Below the pieces are notes generated by a model. That model was not told where the DNA came from. It saw only the letters and a list, made by a program, of their open reading frames with translations, and did not search any database. Shown here in pieces: positions 1-13,822 of a DNA stretch of 64,000 nt (positions within the stretch are counted from its first letter, which is position 1; each line of letters starts with the position of its first letter). The position numbers were made by a program, and so were the translations under genes. The stretch spans positions 100,622,033-100,686,032 of the forward strand of contig CM048845.1 in NCBI GenBank assembly GCA_026545225.1. The letters are read 5' to 3'. This stretch comes from Cornus controversa. Lineage: Eukaryota > Streptophyta > Magnoliopsida > Cornales > Cornaceae.

Positions 1-1553
1 ATTGGTTAAAATAATTTCTTTTCTTTTTTATCCTTTATTTTTTCCAAACAAAAATGTTATCATTTCTTTTTTTTCTCCTTCATAATTTATCCAAATACAA
101 ATATCAATTATTGCTATCTTTTCTTTCTCTCATAACAAACATTATCATTTCTTTTCTTTTTTCTTCTCTTAATTAATGTTGTTACATTATACTATTAAAA
201 AAGGATAAATTTGTCAATTGATTTATGTTACTGATATCATTGAGATAAACACCCTACAAAAAAGAGATTGTATGGTTATCCAACACTGACAATAATTATT
301 GTTAAACACTATTTATTGCATTCCCACAAAAAAAGAGATGAGAAATTATATATATATATTTATAAGAAGTGATAAATGCACTCTACTTTTGATATAAAAT
401 GACATTATTGTTCTTGATTTAGCTTATGAGAATCAAGTATAAAGGGTATTTATGTCATTTAATTAAAAAAATAAAGAAAGTTTGTCATTCACCAAAACAC
501 AGACAAAGGGTTGGACCTGGAGCCCTAACTCCAAACCCAAAAAGAGTAGTAGTCACAAGTCACTCTCGTAAAGGAGTGATTTATCATTCTTTTATAAAAT
601 AACAGGACTCAAACAGACTCGACTTTTATAACATATAGTAATTTACATAAAAGTGAAGATACATATTCCGAATAAAATTAATATGAAGGATTGTGGGCCT
701 CACCACACACAAATCTTATTTCAAGGAGAAACTTTTCATTTTAAGTCACATTACACACTTGTGAGACATTTATCCGAGGATTAAAGGAGAGCGCACATAA
801 AAGCTCCATTAGCGCAAAGATATAGTGGGGTTTATGAACTTTTTGTTTTTTTGTAATTTAAATCATGCACACATATCAATCCACACTTTAATTGTTTGAT
901 TATACAGTCAAAACTGTCTAAAAAAAAAATTACAATAGATCATATGCTCCAAATTTGACCTAATTAACATGTCATCTTTATCATCTCATATGATTTTATT
1001 TTGAAATAGTTTAATTTATTCTTTTTTAAAGTAAGGCTGATCTCATGAATTTTTTTTTTTTATGAATTTTTTTTTTTTTTATAATGAAAAAAAATCGTGT
1101 ACGAAATATCACATTTTGAATACGAAAAATTGTGTATGAAATATCATATCACATTTTAAAATACTAGTCATAAAAAATATATATTAAAGTACTTTTAATT
1201 AAAATCATACGAGTTAGTGAAAGATTAAACTCTAGTTTGCTCAAATTTGATAAAAATAAATAAATAAAAAGAAAAGAAAAAAAAGAAATAGAGAATATAA
1301 GTTTGACTAACGTTACCGATCATCTAGTTTATCATTTTTCTTTTTCAAAATGGTCACCTTGGTTTATCAAAATTTTACATTATTAGAGTAAAAAACAGTG
1401 TGCTTGTGGTTTTTGTTAACGACTAATTAATGTGACTATTTTTTTCAAATAATAGCAAGTCTCTATTGGACACTACTTATTCAAGTTGCCAAAATACAAT
1501 TGGTGTTGGACACTACTTATTCAAGTTGCCAAAATACAATTGGTGTTTGTAGC

Positions 1554-1610
<57 letters not shown>

Positions 1611-2626
1611 TGCAATTCAAGTAAATTATAAGGATGTACAGTTTAGTAGTCATTATCGTCGTCATTAACATATTTATGACGTATGATATTTATGACATGA
1701 TTTCTTGTAAAAAAAAGGGTGCACTAAACTTTCATGTATTTTCAAAGAGGTGAAAAATATCCCTAAACTATTTTTGAGTGCAAATAACACTCTTTTCTTT
1801 CAAATAGTGGCAAAATGTCCTCTTTTGGACAAAATTTACTTTTCGACGATCATTTTACCATTTTTATGTTTATAAAAAATAGAGAGAAGATGATTTTTTT
1901 ATATTAAGTTTTTTTTTATCTTAATAAAAAAAAAGAGAGGAGCTTTTTCTGAAAAAAAATTCCAGCAAAAAAACTAAAAATTTCTGATTTTTTTTTTGTT
2001 TTCCAGAAATTGTTTCTTGAATTTTTTTCATTAGAAAGAGAGGGAATTTCTATAAAAAAAAATCCAAAATTAATTTTTGAAAACAAAAAAGAATTCCAAA
2101 TTTTTTTAAGTTTTCTGAAACAAATCCCTCTCTTTATTTTTAATTTTTACTTTTTTTGACGGAATTTTTTTTCCCGAAAAAACTAAATATAAAAAAACCC
2201 TCATTATCTATTTTTCTTTATTTTCTATAACGGGGACCGGGGTTGTTTTACTGCATTTCCGACTAAGAAAAACTCACAAGGGTTTCTTACTACAGTCCAA
2301 CTTGATCCGGTTGTCTGAATATTCTGCTAATTTTATGAAGTTTAACTATTTTTCATTGATTTTTTAAGGACATTTCGGTTGAGAAAAAAGAAAAGTGACT
2401 ATTTTGGGTGGAAGCACATCACACACATATTTGTATATATATGTTTCGGATATTTTAGACTCACATGTGCCCCACTATAAGACACGTCTTATCTAAAAAA
2501 TGAAATTTACAAGTTTGACGGTCTATAAACCAGTTTATTTGTAGTACAAACGTGTATAAATAAAGTTACCCCAAAAAAAAAAAAAACCTTATATGGTAAA
2601 AAGCACATGTATAGATATATCACTAG
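1..2626. other. AT-rich intergenic DNA
   Basis: No convincing gene. The stretch is A/T homopolymer-rich. Around 1910-2180 there are many short poly-A and poly-T blocks that can pair with each other, giving an imperfect foldback, but I cannot find clean termini. The only structured part is the small tandem repeat and the TA microsatellite at 1466-1607, listed separately. Short open frames here, for example the one containing an Ile-Tyr run, are microsatellite translations. Confidence 0.6.
1466..1607. repeat. 40-bp tandem duplication plus (TA)n
   Basis: A 40-bp unit starting ttggacactacttattcaag occurs at 1466-1505 and again, apparently identical, at 1506-1545. It is followed directly by a TA microsatellite of about 50 bp (1555-1607). 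The perfect identity points to a very recent duplication. Confidence 0.9.
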
Positions 2627-2758
2627 TGTTCAACTATTCTATAACGAGTAGAGAGCAGTATACTAATTTTTAATTATAATTTTATGATCTAATCATAAAA
2701 TTGATAATTAAACTAGATTTTTTCACCCTTATTTTAATAAATTTACTAATATTTTTAT

Positions 2759-5700
2759 GGATAAATTACTTTCACTTTCCTTAAGGTATTTACTAATCAT
2801 CATCAGATGAGACTTTTGAAAAAAATGCGATCAACCTCCCTTGAGGTTTACATAAAATTATTGATAGCCCCAGTCCATTAAGCAAAATTAGGTTCGTTAA
2901 AAACTTATTTTTTGAGTTCCATAATTACCCTTCTTTTTTAATTTGCTCTTTTCTCTATTTTCTCTCTCTCTAAAAATTTCACCATCTGTGTCTATCAAAT
3001 CTACTTCCATTCGAATCTTCTATTTGTTCTCTGTCCTCTGCTACCACCTCCTCTATTCTTTCTCTTTCCCACCCTACCATCACCACCAGCACTAGTCATC
3101 CACCGTGCAACCAACCGACCAACGCTTCCTTAACGTTGCCACGGTCTCTTCTCTTCTAACACCCTGGTGGCCTGTAGTTCCATCAACAACAAGTCCAAAC
3201 TGTCGAAGCCACGGTAACCACCATCTTCTTCAATCCACCACCACTGTCCCAATGACAACCATCATCTAAACCCCCAACGTCATTCCATCTTCCCTCTCTA
3301 AAGTTATGTGAGTTGCACGGTGCGGAAGTGATTACAAAAGTACTTTAAAACCTAAAGGGGGTGAATAGGTTAACTTGCTCATTTGCTTAATTTTTCAAAT
3401 TAATTCGATTTTAGGTTCAATTAAAAATTAACTAAACAATTAAAGAAAGTAAATAACTTAAAGTGCATGTAAAGTAAAGAATACACCAGATATACGTGAA
3501 AAAACTAGATCGGAAAAAAAAAATCACAGGGGAGGCAAAAAGCCTCAGAAAATCAATTCACTATAATGAAGCAAAGTATAACAGACTATGTCTCAGACTC
3601 ATACCCCTCTTCACTCTGTCAAGAATCTGATATGAAACACCTCAGACTTACAATTGTGACTCCAGGTCCAACTGTTGCATATTTTTGGCTAACGTCACGA
3701 TCCGTATGGAAAGGTTGTTGGAAGAATAAAAATACCCAGTAAGAATTCTGTTCCCTTCGTAGTGCGATATGATCACCTTTCTTCTTCAGCAACTAAGAGA
3801 AGAACCACGAATCCAATGCTCTGATCAGTGAATTATTTGATGTAATTTCTGAACAGCTAATCAGTAGAAGAATATCATCCTAAATATCACTCATGAAATA
3901 TAGATGCGTGCCCTCAAAATATTGAAAAATATTTTGCCTTAATTATAATGTATATACTTTCTCTCTCTAAAAATAATAATTCTCAAGGCATAATTGTAGA
4001 GAAAATATAGATACATATATATAAGTAAGGAAGTCCTAATTTTACTTGATAAAGAAGTCAAATATCAAAATAGAACTCTCCTAGAAGTTTCAAACCCAAT
4101 AGGAATCAGAATTTTTATCAAAATTTATTTCCTATTTGGAACAAGCTAAATGGGACCCGTGTCCAATTATTAGGACCGGTGGGACTTTTTGAAAACCTAC
4201 AGAAATAAAAAATACTAAACAAAGTTGGACTGGTCCTAAATATTGGGGACCGGTGGGACTTTGAAAAAAAATCATATTTTCAATTTAAAGCATATTTTCT
4301 AAGTCCTAAGCCTACCAAATTCCAAAACCTAATGTCCTCACTCACATACCAGTACTAAGTGATGTTCTCATCGACTCCATGGTATCGAGACATTTGTTGT
4401 TCAACTTCCACGATCGAGACACAAGATGGAATAAAAATTACTACTCGATCAACAAGTTTTGACACCAAAATTTGTCAATTACAAATATATACGTCACAAT
4501 CTCTCCATTTGGCAATTTCGTAATAAAACCACCTAGACAATTATAACCTAACCCATCGAAAAAATTAGATTATAATTTGCCCAAAAATTCAAAGAAAAAT
4601 AGTTGAACCAATGAAGCTTTACATGTGTGTTCAGGACGGTTAGGAGTAAAACATATATCTGCACATCACTTAAACAACACAAACTGTGAAAAGCTTAATA
4701 AAGAAATATAAACAATTAACATCAATATTAACAACGTTAATGCTCCCCCTCAAACATGTAACCAATGAAGTATATTATCTCCCCATATCACAAAGAAACA
4801 AACACATGTCCCCCCCCCCCCTTGTCAAAGAACCACATATCACATATTATTATCTTCCCTTTTTTGGAACAAATTGACAAAATAAGAACAAAGAGAACAT
4901 GAGAGAAACTATCACACATGATTAAGTGAGATAACAAGAATATGAACTCCATTAAAAACATATAAGATAAAGTACCAAAAATACCAAAATAAGGTGTATC
5001 ATTAAGCATAACAACTAGAAACATAGAAAGCATAGAACATAACATGTCTAAACAAATAAAAATATAAAACATAACAAGTTTAACCAACAAAGACTAGACA
5101 TAACATGTTCAAGCACTAAACAGAACTAACTACTCAATGTCTATCAAAACATAAATTAGGTCTAAACCACCAAGACATAATCCTCATCTTCCTCATCATC
5201 ATGAGCTCCAGAAACTAGATATCAACATCTAACAAAAAGATATCCTTGGACATGTAATTCCATATATTAAAATTTGTATCAAAGTCCACAAAAGTATGAT
5301 CCAAACATAAATATGGTATCCATAAGATAAATATGCAACCTAATCAAAGACACCATGAGTATCCAAAAATAAACAAGTCTAAGTCATAAAACTAGTAAAC
5401 AGATAAACTAGTTTGAATCATCAAAACATCAAAAGCTAAAAACTAGTTATTATCAGTGATGTAGGAGAAGGAATGACGTCGATTAGCAAAGATGCATTGG
5501 GTTCTCATAAAGCTCGAATCATTATCCTCTGTAGGTGGTCTATCAAGATTTGTCCTCAAATATTGTAAAATAATACCATCTGTTAAGATCAAAAACATCA
5601 ACTACTTGAGACATAATAGTTGTATTCACCTCAATGAAAATGCCAAATACTTTGGTTGTAAAAGATAAAACATACAAATAAAAATATGTCACCCAAATCA

Positions 5701-8700
5701 CATAAGGACTCTCAACCATGGTTTTTCAAATCAACATTCCTTTCAATTTTAAAAGCACTCCCCTAGCTTTTTTAGACCTAATCATGAAAGTCACAATGAA
5801 TGGAAGCATAAAAAAGGTCACAAGCTCCATTGAAAGATTCTGTCAAACACCTGAAGGGCAAAGCTTCAATCCTCAAACTTCAAATATATTTGTTTGATCA
5901 ATTTACCACAAATCTCAACACTAATCAATATCAAATCCAAAATATCAATCCCAATCCTCTAACAATTAATATCCACAAAGAAATAGAGTAGAAGAAGAAT
6001 GTGTGTGAGTTGAGTGTATTAAGATGCTTAAGAGTGAAGAGACTTGAGAGTTGAGAGATACGAGAGTATGTGTGTGAGTGAGAGTGAGAGAGTGACTTAA
6101 GCCAAAAACGCGCGCGCGCAGAATTACAAAATTCTGGGCATTCGCTAAGTGCGACCAGTCTTGATATTTGGGGAACAGTCCAACTTATTTCGCTTTCTCA
6201 AAACCTGCAGAAGTGGGACCGATGCTCAATTTTAGGGACCAGTCCGACTTTGTGAATTGTGTAAAATTATACTTTGAACCTCTAATTCACCAAACACACT
6301 CATCTCAACTTGATTTAGCAATTAAGCACATAAAGTGTTAAAAATAAACACATCAATCAAACAAGACACAAAAAAAATATATATTTTTGGAGTTTTAAAT
6401 TTTTGAAGACAACAAAAACAAAACATATAATATCATGAAAATAATCAAAACATATTTTTTAGAGAATAACATGTGTCCTAAAATTTCTAAAAATTTATAA
6501 ATGCAGAATTTTAAAACCCATAATTTGTCCACAAAATTCATCCTTAAATTCATGATCATGACAACTTCCAACACACAAATATTTATAAAAATTTAAAAAT
6601 TTATCTAATAAATTCATGTGTGTGTGTGCAATCCAACTTCATAAAAAATTAATCAAATTCCTTAGATTCATCTTCTAAAACATATTGGGTGATAAGCAAA
6701 TATAACTGCACATGATCAACTATTTTTCATTTGAATTTTTTTTTTATTATTTCTAAGACGGTGGCTTTCACGTTTACGGGTAGTCAACTATTTTCTCAAA
6801 ATAACTTCTTTTAAAAGATATCTCATTGGAGATTTATGTCATAGTGGTAGCTTCGAACAAATCCCAAATGTAGCCTTTTCTTTTTTGTCTTAGATTTTTC
6901 AGTAATTTATTTTCTTTTTCTTTTCATGCTGAATAAAAATATTTTTTTTCTTTCATTCATTTTTTTTCTCATTGATCATTTAAGCCTTTAATGCTACTCA
7001 TAAAATATATTCTAGTCAACTTCACATTAGTTTTTAATCAATTCTCTCAGAGTTGGACTAGTGCACAAATTGTATGGATTCAAAAGATTTATCTCTAAAA
7101 AAAAAAAATATAGCACATTAGTTATCAATGCCTATATTATAAAATCAAGTACTTCATTCATTGACAAATTAAGTGTCCTAATTATGCATTCACAGATTAA
7201 TGTGAAATTAAAAAGAAATACACAGAATTCACATTATTTCTCAGAAAAATATGATTCTCATAATCTCATATGATTATTATTGAAAAATAAATAAACAAAA
7301 CCTAACTTAAATAAAAGATATACTCCAATGGAGAACACATAATGAACATAAGCCCAGTCTATGACCATAAAAGTTCTAATAACCTAATTAGGATGTTTTG
7401 CACCCAAATACCTATTAGGAATAAATCCTATAGTATCAACAGACACGAATTTCTCCAAATCTTCCTTTTTCATTCAGATTATTTTAACATACAATTTATC
7501 AAGAAAGTATTGTGGAAAGACAAAAATATTCTTCTTTTTATTTGAATTCTTTTTAACTTGAGAATTTTTGAATTTGTTCCAATAATGTGAATTTTTAGCA
7601 TGAACCATATTCTTAGCAAAAGAATTATACACATGAAAATCAGAATTAGAATGTCTTATTTTCTTATAACAATAGTGTTGACTATGTCCATTCTTACCAC
7701 AAAAGTACAATAAAGCACACTGAACACAGTTTTAGCATATAAAGACTCAACTTGAGGCTTATGTTTGGGTTCAGACATATTCAAATTATTGGGTTTAACA
7801 AAAATAGTTTTTTCCTTACATGATGACCTAACAAAACCTAGTCCTGTTTTATCTCATACAGGCTTTCCAACACTAATCATATTATCAAGCTTAATCTAAT
7901 CAGAAGTAAAATTAATTAATTTCTCTTGTAATTTTTTCAATTCAGGCTAAAAAAATTAATTCTAGTAATAAGAACATCTTTAGCAGAAATAGCTTGACTT
8001 ATCTCGCTTTCAAGAAACTTGACTTTACCTTGAAGATTTTGAACATCAACTTTGTTTTCTTCAATCAATTTCAGTTGCTCTTCATTTTCTTTCTTCAAAG
8101 TTTTTTTTTCAATTTTCACCTACTTCAGCTTCTCAGATTTTTTATTATAAGCCTTTAGCAATTTTTTGAAAACTTTTTGCAGCTTGCTCTCACATGGTTA
8201 TTCATCTAATTGCTCAACTTCTGAATCTTCAGACCCAACTTGACTGAGAATGGTATAGTTCTCTGTTTCACCTACATCAGAAGAAGAATTATTAGCAGTA
8301 TCATCATTAATATAAGCAATAGCAAGAAAAGCAATAAAAACATCTTTCTTATTATTATTACCTCTGAATTTAGAAGAATTTCATTTTCTTAAATTTTCAT
8401 TATTTTTATTCTTAAGAAATATTTCATATTTTCTAGCAAAGAGATTTATGTCATCCTTATAGTTTAACAAATCATATACATGAGATTGTTGAACCAATTT
8501 ACCCTATTTTATACTATATTCCATGATAGTTTTTGAAAACAAAAATAATTTTTTGATTTTAAAAATACTTTTCAAGGAATTACTCACAAATTAGATAACA
8601 TTGTTCTGATACCAATTGTGAGCAGTGCGGAAGTGATTGCGAAAATACTTTAAAACCTAGAGGGAGTGAATAGGTTCTCTTGCTTGTTTGCTTAATCTTT

Positions 8701-10342
8701 CAAATTAATTCGATTTTAGGTTCAATTAAAAATTAACCATACTATTAAAGCAAGTAAATAACTTAAAATGTAAGTAAAGTAAAAATGCACCAGATATACG
8801 TGAAAAACCCAGATAAAAAAAAATCACAAGGGAGGTAGAAAGTCTTAAAAACCAATCCACTATAATGAAGCAAAATACATTAAACTCTGTCTCAGACTCA
8901 CACCTCTCTTCACTTTGTCAAGAATCTAATGCGGAACACCTCAGGCTTAAAATTGAGACTTCAGGTCCAACTGCTGCAGAACTTTCGGCTAACGTCACGA
9001 TCTTTACAGAAAAGTTGCTGGAAGAACAAAAATACTCAGCAAGTATTCTATTCCCTTTGTTGTGCTATATGGTCACCTTTCTTCTTCAGCAAGTAAGAGA
9101 AGAACCACGAATCCAATGCTCTGATCCGCTAATGATTTGATGCAATTTCTGAACAGCTAATCAATAGAAGAACATCATCCTAAATATCACTCGTGAAATT
9201 ATAGATGTGTGCTCTCAAAAATATTAAAAAATATTTTGCCCTAATTATACTGTATATACTTTCTCTCTCTAAAAATAATAATTTTTAAGGCATAATTGTA
9301 GAAAAAAACATAGATACGTATATATAGGTAAGGGAGTCATAATTCTACTTGGAAAAGAAGTCAAACACCAAAATAGAACTCTCCTAGAAGTTTCAATCCC
9401 AATAGGAATCAGAATTTTCGTCAAAATTTATTTCCTATTTGGAACAATTTAAGTAGGACATGTGCTCAATTACTAAGACAGGTGGGACTTTTTGAAAACC
9501 TACAGAAACCAAAAGTAACTAAATATTGGGGACAAGTGAGACTTTGAAAAAAATCATATTTTCAGTTTAAAGTATATTTTCTAAGTCCTAAGCCCACCAA
9601 ACTCCAAAACCTAGTGTCCTCACTCACATACCAGTACTAAGTGATATTCTCATTGAATCCATGGTATCGAGACATTTGTTGTTCAACTTTCTTGATCGAG
9701 ACACAAGATCGAATAAAAATTACGACTCGATCAACAAGTTTTGATACCGAAATTTGTCAATTACAAATATATACGTCACAAGTTTTTCCTCTAGAATTGA
9801 TAACTCTCTTCCCCAATCTATTAATTCATCTACATACAAAAACCCATAACAATTTAGCAATCATAGAATCTAAAACTCCTACCAACCCCTATATACAATA
9901 TATTTGTGTGTATATAGATACATATACACATATATACAAAGGATTTTAAAATTCCTATTTGAGATTTCAGCTGCACCATTTTGGATTTTAGAACCCTAAT
10001 TCACCACACTATCCACCAACCAAGCATATTAGCCACCACCAAGTCACCTCATACATCTTCACCCCTCCAAGCTCCACCACCACCACTAAATAGATCTTTT
10101 CCTAATTTGGGTCCCTTTCTTTAAAGGCATGTGTCAAAATACAAAACATTATTGTTATTATATTGACATTTTTTTATGATTTTTAAAAAATATAATAACA
10201 AAGGGCAAACCTATAAATAAACATAAAAAGTTAATATTGTTTGAACTTTTAGCTTTGACATGGGGTGTTAGAGTTATTTTCTAAACACTTTCATCTACTG
10301 GTGCTTAGTCCAAACCTCAGGAGAGGTTATAGTAATTTATCC
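2759..10342. mobile_element. Mutator-like MITE split by an LTR element
   Basis: The left end (ggataaattactttcac...) and the right end (...ggttatagtaatttatcc) are inverted copies. They are flanked by an exact 9-bp duplication, tatttttat, at 2750-2758 and 10343-10351. Nine-base duplications are the hallmark of Mutator-like elements. Only 2759-3307 and 9781-10342 (about 1.1 kb) belong to the element; the copia fossil lies between them. The interior is pyrimidine-rich with many ccaccacc-type triplets, as in the related element at 30200-31344. No transposase is visible, so it is non-autonomous. Confidence 0.85.
3308..9780 (-). mobile_element. Ty1/copia-type LTR retrotransposon fossil
   Basis: LTRs lie at 3308-4498 and 8617-9780, both TG...CA. 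They differ at roughly one site in ten over the part I compared by eye, which suggests an insertion several million years old. Flanking bases agtta and agttt form a near-matching 5-bp duplication. A primer-binding site resembling the initiator-Met tRNA end (tggtatcagaac on the minus strand) abuts the 8617 LTR, and a purine tract abuts the other, so the element reads on the minus strand. The interior (4.1 kb) keeps gag remnants: a coiled-coil piece near 7937-8119 and a zinc-knuckle-like piece near 7640-7710. Pol appears missing. The element is heavily broken, with many breaks. Confidence 0.85.
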
Positions 10343-10744
10343 TATTTTTATTCTTATTAAACACTAATATTGTCAAATGACAATAGTAGACATTACTTAA
10401 AAGAAAGAAAAAAAAATTGATCAATCAATGCCTTCAATGATATTCGTATACGATGGTGATGGTGATGATATCCTATATCATTAGTTATTTGTCTTTTAAT
10501 TTGTCTATTTGTTACGAAGTTATTTCAGTTTTAATCTCACTACCAGTTACACCGACTCAATTTGATTTCTTTTGGTTTGAAATTGCTCCCATCATAAGAT
10601 TTATTCATATACATGCCATCATATATAGAAAAACACCATGTGGACTTTGACTATTAAGAGCAAGATACCAATTTATTGACCAAAATACCTTTGAATCCCA
10701 AGTATAAAACACCAAGTAGTACATATCCCACCCACAACAATCAT

Positions 10745-12254
10745 TGTTGGGAATTAATCCCCCTTCATTCGGCACAACGAAATCATATCATCACATCTAC
10801 AATCACACAAGTATATAGGGAGATAATAATCAAGCACATCTACACACAACACAATATTTTACATAGTTCACCCAACTCTAGGGTTACGTCTATGGAGAGA
10901 GAGATTTCACTATATTGATAAGAGAATATACGACACACGAAAATCATGCCTACCACACACACTCTTTCACTCTCTCTTGGCATCTTCCTCCTAGAATTAC
11001 ATATATCATCTCCTCTCCTCACAACACTTACAAACCCTTTACATCTTTCCTTTTTCCCTTTAACCTTACCTTTATTTATATAGTCTCCAAACCCATTTCT
11101 TATTGAACAAGGATTCTCATACATTGTCTAACAAGAAGTTACAAAATCAATCACAACTTTAAAATATATGTATACAACTTCCTCCCCAAGTCTTCATCCA
11201 CCAGTCTTCAGGCTTCCAAAATGGAAAAGGAAACTGTCGCAACTGAATTTGAGCCACAAACCCAACAATCTCCATCTTGGCTCAAATTTCATCAACGTGA
11301 TCCTCTATAACTCCACCTCAACAAAAGATTCCTCCATTTTAAATCAAACTCCATCATATTATCTCCATTGGTGTTCAATTGCTCATATATGACAACCCAC
11401 CAATCAATCAATCATCATCATCTTTACCCCCACACTCTCTTCTTTTCTCACTCACTACTTTTCTGGGTCAAAAACAATAAACCCTCCATTCTTTGTACCA
11501 TTATCTTACCCCATATTGAAAACGAGCATCCTCCAACTTGTCACTTGTTTCTTATGGGCTTAGCACTATCATCATTCTCGTATCTTCATCAGCTTTGATT
11601 ATATCTCCTTAACTCTCCACGATCAACCTTCTGCTTGATACACCACCAATCTTTGGCTCTAATCTTCAGGATCAACCACAGCTCTGACCCACCATTGGCT
11701 TTGATACCAAATTGTTGGAAATTAATCCCCCTTCGTTCAGCACAACAGAAGCATATCATCACATCCACAATCACATAAATATATAGGGAGATAATAATTA
11801 AATACATCTATGCACAACACAATATTTTACATGGTTCACCCAACTCTAGGCTATGTCTATGGAAAGAGAGATTTCACCATATTGAGAAGAGAATATACAA
11901 CACATGGAAAGCATGCCTACCACGCATACTCTTTCACTCTCTCTTAGCATCTTCCCCCCGAAATTACATATACCATTTTGTCTCCTCACAACACCCACCA
12001 ACTCTTTACATCTTTCCTCTCTCTCTCTCTCTCTTTCCTTTAACCCTACCTCTATTTATAGAGTCTCTAAACACATTCTTTCTTGAACAAGGATTCTCAT
12101 ACCTTGTCTAACAGAAAGTTACCAAATCAATCACAACTCTAAAATAGATGTATACAACTTCTTCCCCAAGTTTCCAGCCTTACTCCACAAGTCTTCAGGC
12201 TTCCAAAATGGAAAAAGAAACTGCTGCAACTAAATTTGAGCCACAAACCCAACA
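10745..12254 (-). mobile_element. TRIM-like short LTR element fossil
   Basis: Two direct repeats of 523 and 542 bp (10745-11267 and 11713-12254), each beginning tgttgg and ending cccaaca, enclose only 445 bp. A minus-strand primer-binding site (tggtatcaaagcc) lies against the 11713 repeat, and a purine-rich tract lies at the other side. The flanking 5-mers atcat and gtcat nearly match. No coding capacity is visible. The size and layout fit terminal-repeat retrotransposons in miniature, though a deleted copia derivative is equally possible. It looks structurally complete but non-coding, and its LTRs have drifted moderately. Confidence 0.8.
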
Positions 12255-13195
12255 GTCATCTATTTCCTTGGTGTTGCTCAACGATCCAAAAACCTAGCAA
12301 GATTTGATATAATGGATGAAACACAAAAGCCCACTTATGGCTAAAACCGTACCATCACCTCTGTTTTGTATCGATAAAGGCCATTAAGCCACCTCTATTT
12401 TGTGTCAATTGAAGTCGTGGATTAACTTCTCAAGTCATGGTGTTTTCATTTATGAGGTTGAGAGACAAGAATGAAGAAATTAAAAAGGTAAAGTATTTTA
12501 GATATTTATATATATATATAAAGAGAAAAGAGAGATAGATTATTATTGAAGCAAAAATTGTTATCTATATAAACTAGTATTGAAGACTTGTTAAATTGGT
12601 GTGTGTAGTCAAATGTCGTTTGTTTCATCACATCAAATCTGTCTATGGAACACTGTGAAATTAAAGAAAGAGAGCATTTGATTCACAAGATAAAGAGAAT
12701 TGAGTTGAAAATGAGTTTGGATTGGATGAGAGGAAATGAATTTTAGAGAAAGAATTGAGTTCTGGAGATAAAGATAAAAGTATGTGAAGATAGAAAATGA
12801 AATTTGAAGAGAGAAAGTGGAGTTTAATTTTTAGGTGATGATAATTGTATGTTTTATACGTGTAAATGGCGCGAGAGGTGATTTATTCATATACTCGAGG
12901 ATTGGGTGAGGGTAAAAAATAACTCACCATCGTATACGAATATCATTGAGGTCATTGACTGATCAATTTTTTTTTTCTTTTAAGTAATGTCTACTATTAT
13001 CATTTTACAATACTAGTTTAATAAGAATAAAAATATTGGTAAGTTTTCTAAAATAAGGGTGAAGAAGTCTAGTTTAATTACTAGCCATGAGATTAGATTG
13101 TAAAGTTACAATTAAAAGTGAGTAGACTACTCTCTACTCATTAGAGAGTAACTAAAAATTACTGTATATGTGTATATATATATATTTGCACAACG

Positions 13196-13800
13196 TTGTT
13201 CAGTTGCTCCCTGGTGTGTAGGAAGCAACATACGCGAATTAAATTTCAGTCATTGGATTTCAATGATTGAAATTGAAAACTACCAATAAATTAAGTTTTC
13301 TGATTTTAGAGTGTCCATTACATAAAATAATAATAAAAAAGTCTTCTTACAAATAGGTAACCGTTTTGGAGAGAAAAAAGAAAAAGAATCGGATGATAAC
13401 TCATTACTCAAAATTTATACAACAAAATAACGTGAGCTATTACAAACTTTTTTTTTATGTAATGGCTCATGTTATTTTGTTGTATAAATTTTGAGTAATG
13501 AGCTATCGTCCGATTGTTTTTCTTTTCTCTCTCCAAAATGATTACCTCGCGTTATATTGTTGTATAAATTTTGAGTAATGGGTAGCTATCGTCCGATTAT
13601 TTTTCTTTTCTCTCTTAAAAATGATTACTTATTTGTAAGGATACTTTTTTATTTAAAATACTTTTTTAGATGGTTTTGGATACTATAAAATCATAAAACT
13701 TTATTGGTAGTTTTCAATTTCAGTTATCGAGTTATTGAATGAAATCCAAAAATTGAATTTGCGTGTGTTCTCCCTAGATGCTAGAAAGCAACTGAAGAGG
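13196..13800. mobile_element. Foldback MITE with one arm partly duplicated
   Basis: The arms 13196-13445 and 13450-13800 are inverted copies (cagttgct at 13201 and agcaactg at 13787, then matching inward). The right arm carries a segment of about 85 bp twice in tandem: ttgttgtataaattttgagt followed by a cttttctctct block, at about 13478 and 13558. The left arm has it once. No coding potential. The transcript would fold into a long hairpin. Confidence 0.8.
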
Positions 13801-13822
13801 CCTAGTATATATGTATATTTAA

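Larger units (their letters stand above)
2627..13152. mobile_element. Long-TIR DNA element carrying later insertions
   Basis: Seen: 2627-2758 followed by 10352-10460 is an inverted copy of about 12895-13152. Shared landmarks are gagtagagag, a run reading ttcaccctt then attttaa/attttag, tagacattacttaaaag, and attcgtatacgatggtg. The left arm is interrupted at 2759 by a second element and resumes at 10352. The interior also holds a short LTR element (10745-12254). Without insertions the element would be about 1.4 kb. Outer ends are placed where inverted similarity fades (gttcaactattc at left, gagagtaact at right). I found no certain target duplication, so the superfamily is open. Confidence 0.7.

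Noticed and set aside
1486-1668. Open frame with an Ile-Tyr run
   Set aside because: It is a translation of a TA microsatellite.
4788-5090. 100-codon minus-strand frame rich in Leu/Met/Phe
   Set aside because: It lies inside the copia fossil interior and has only low-complexity hydrophobic content.
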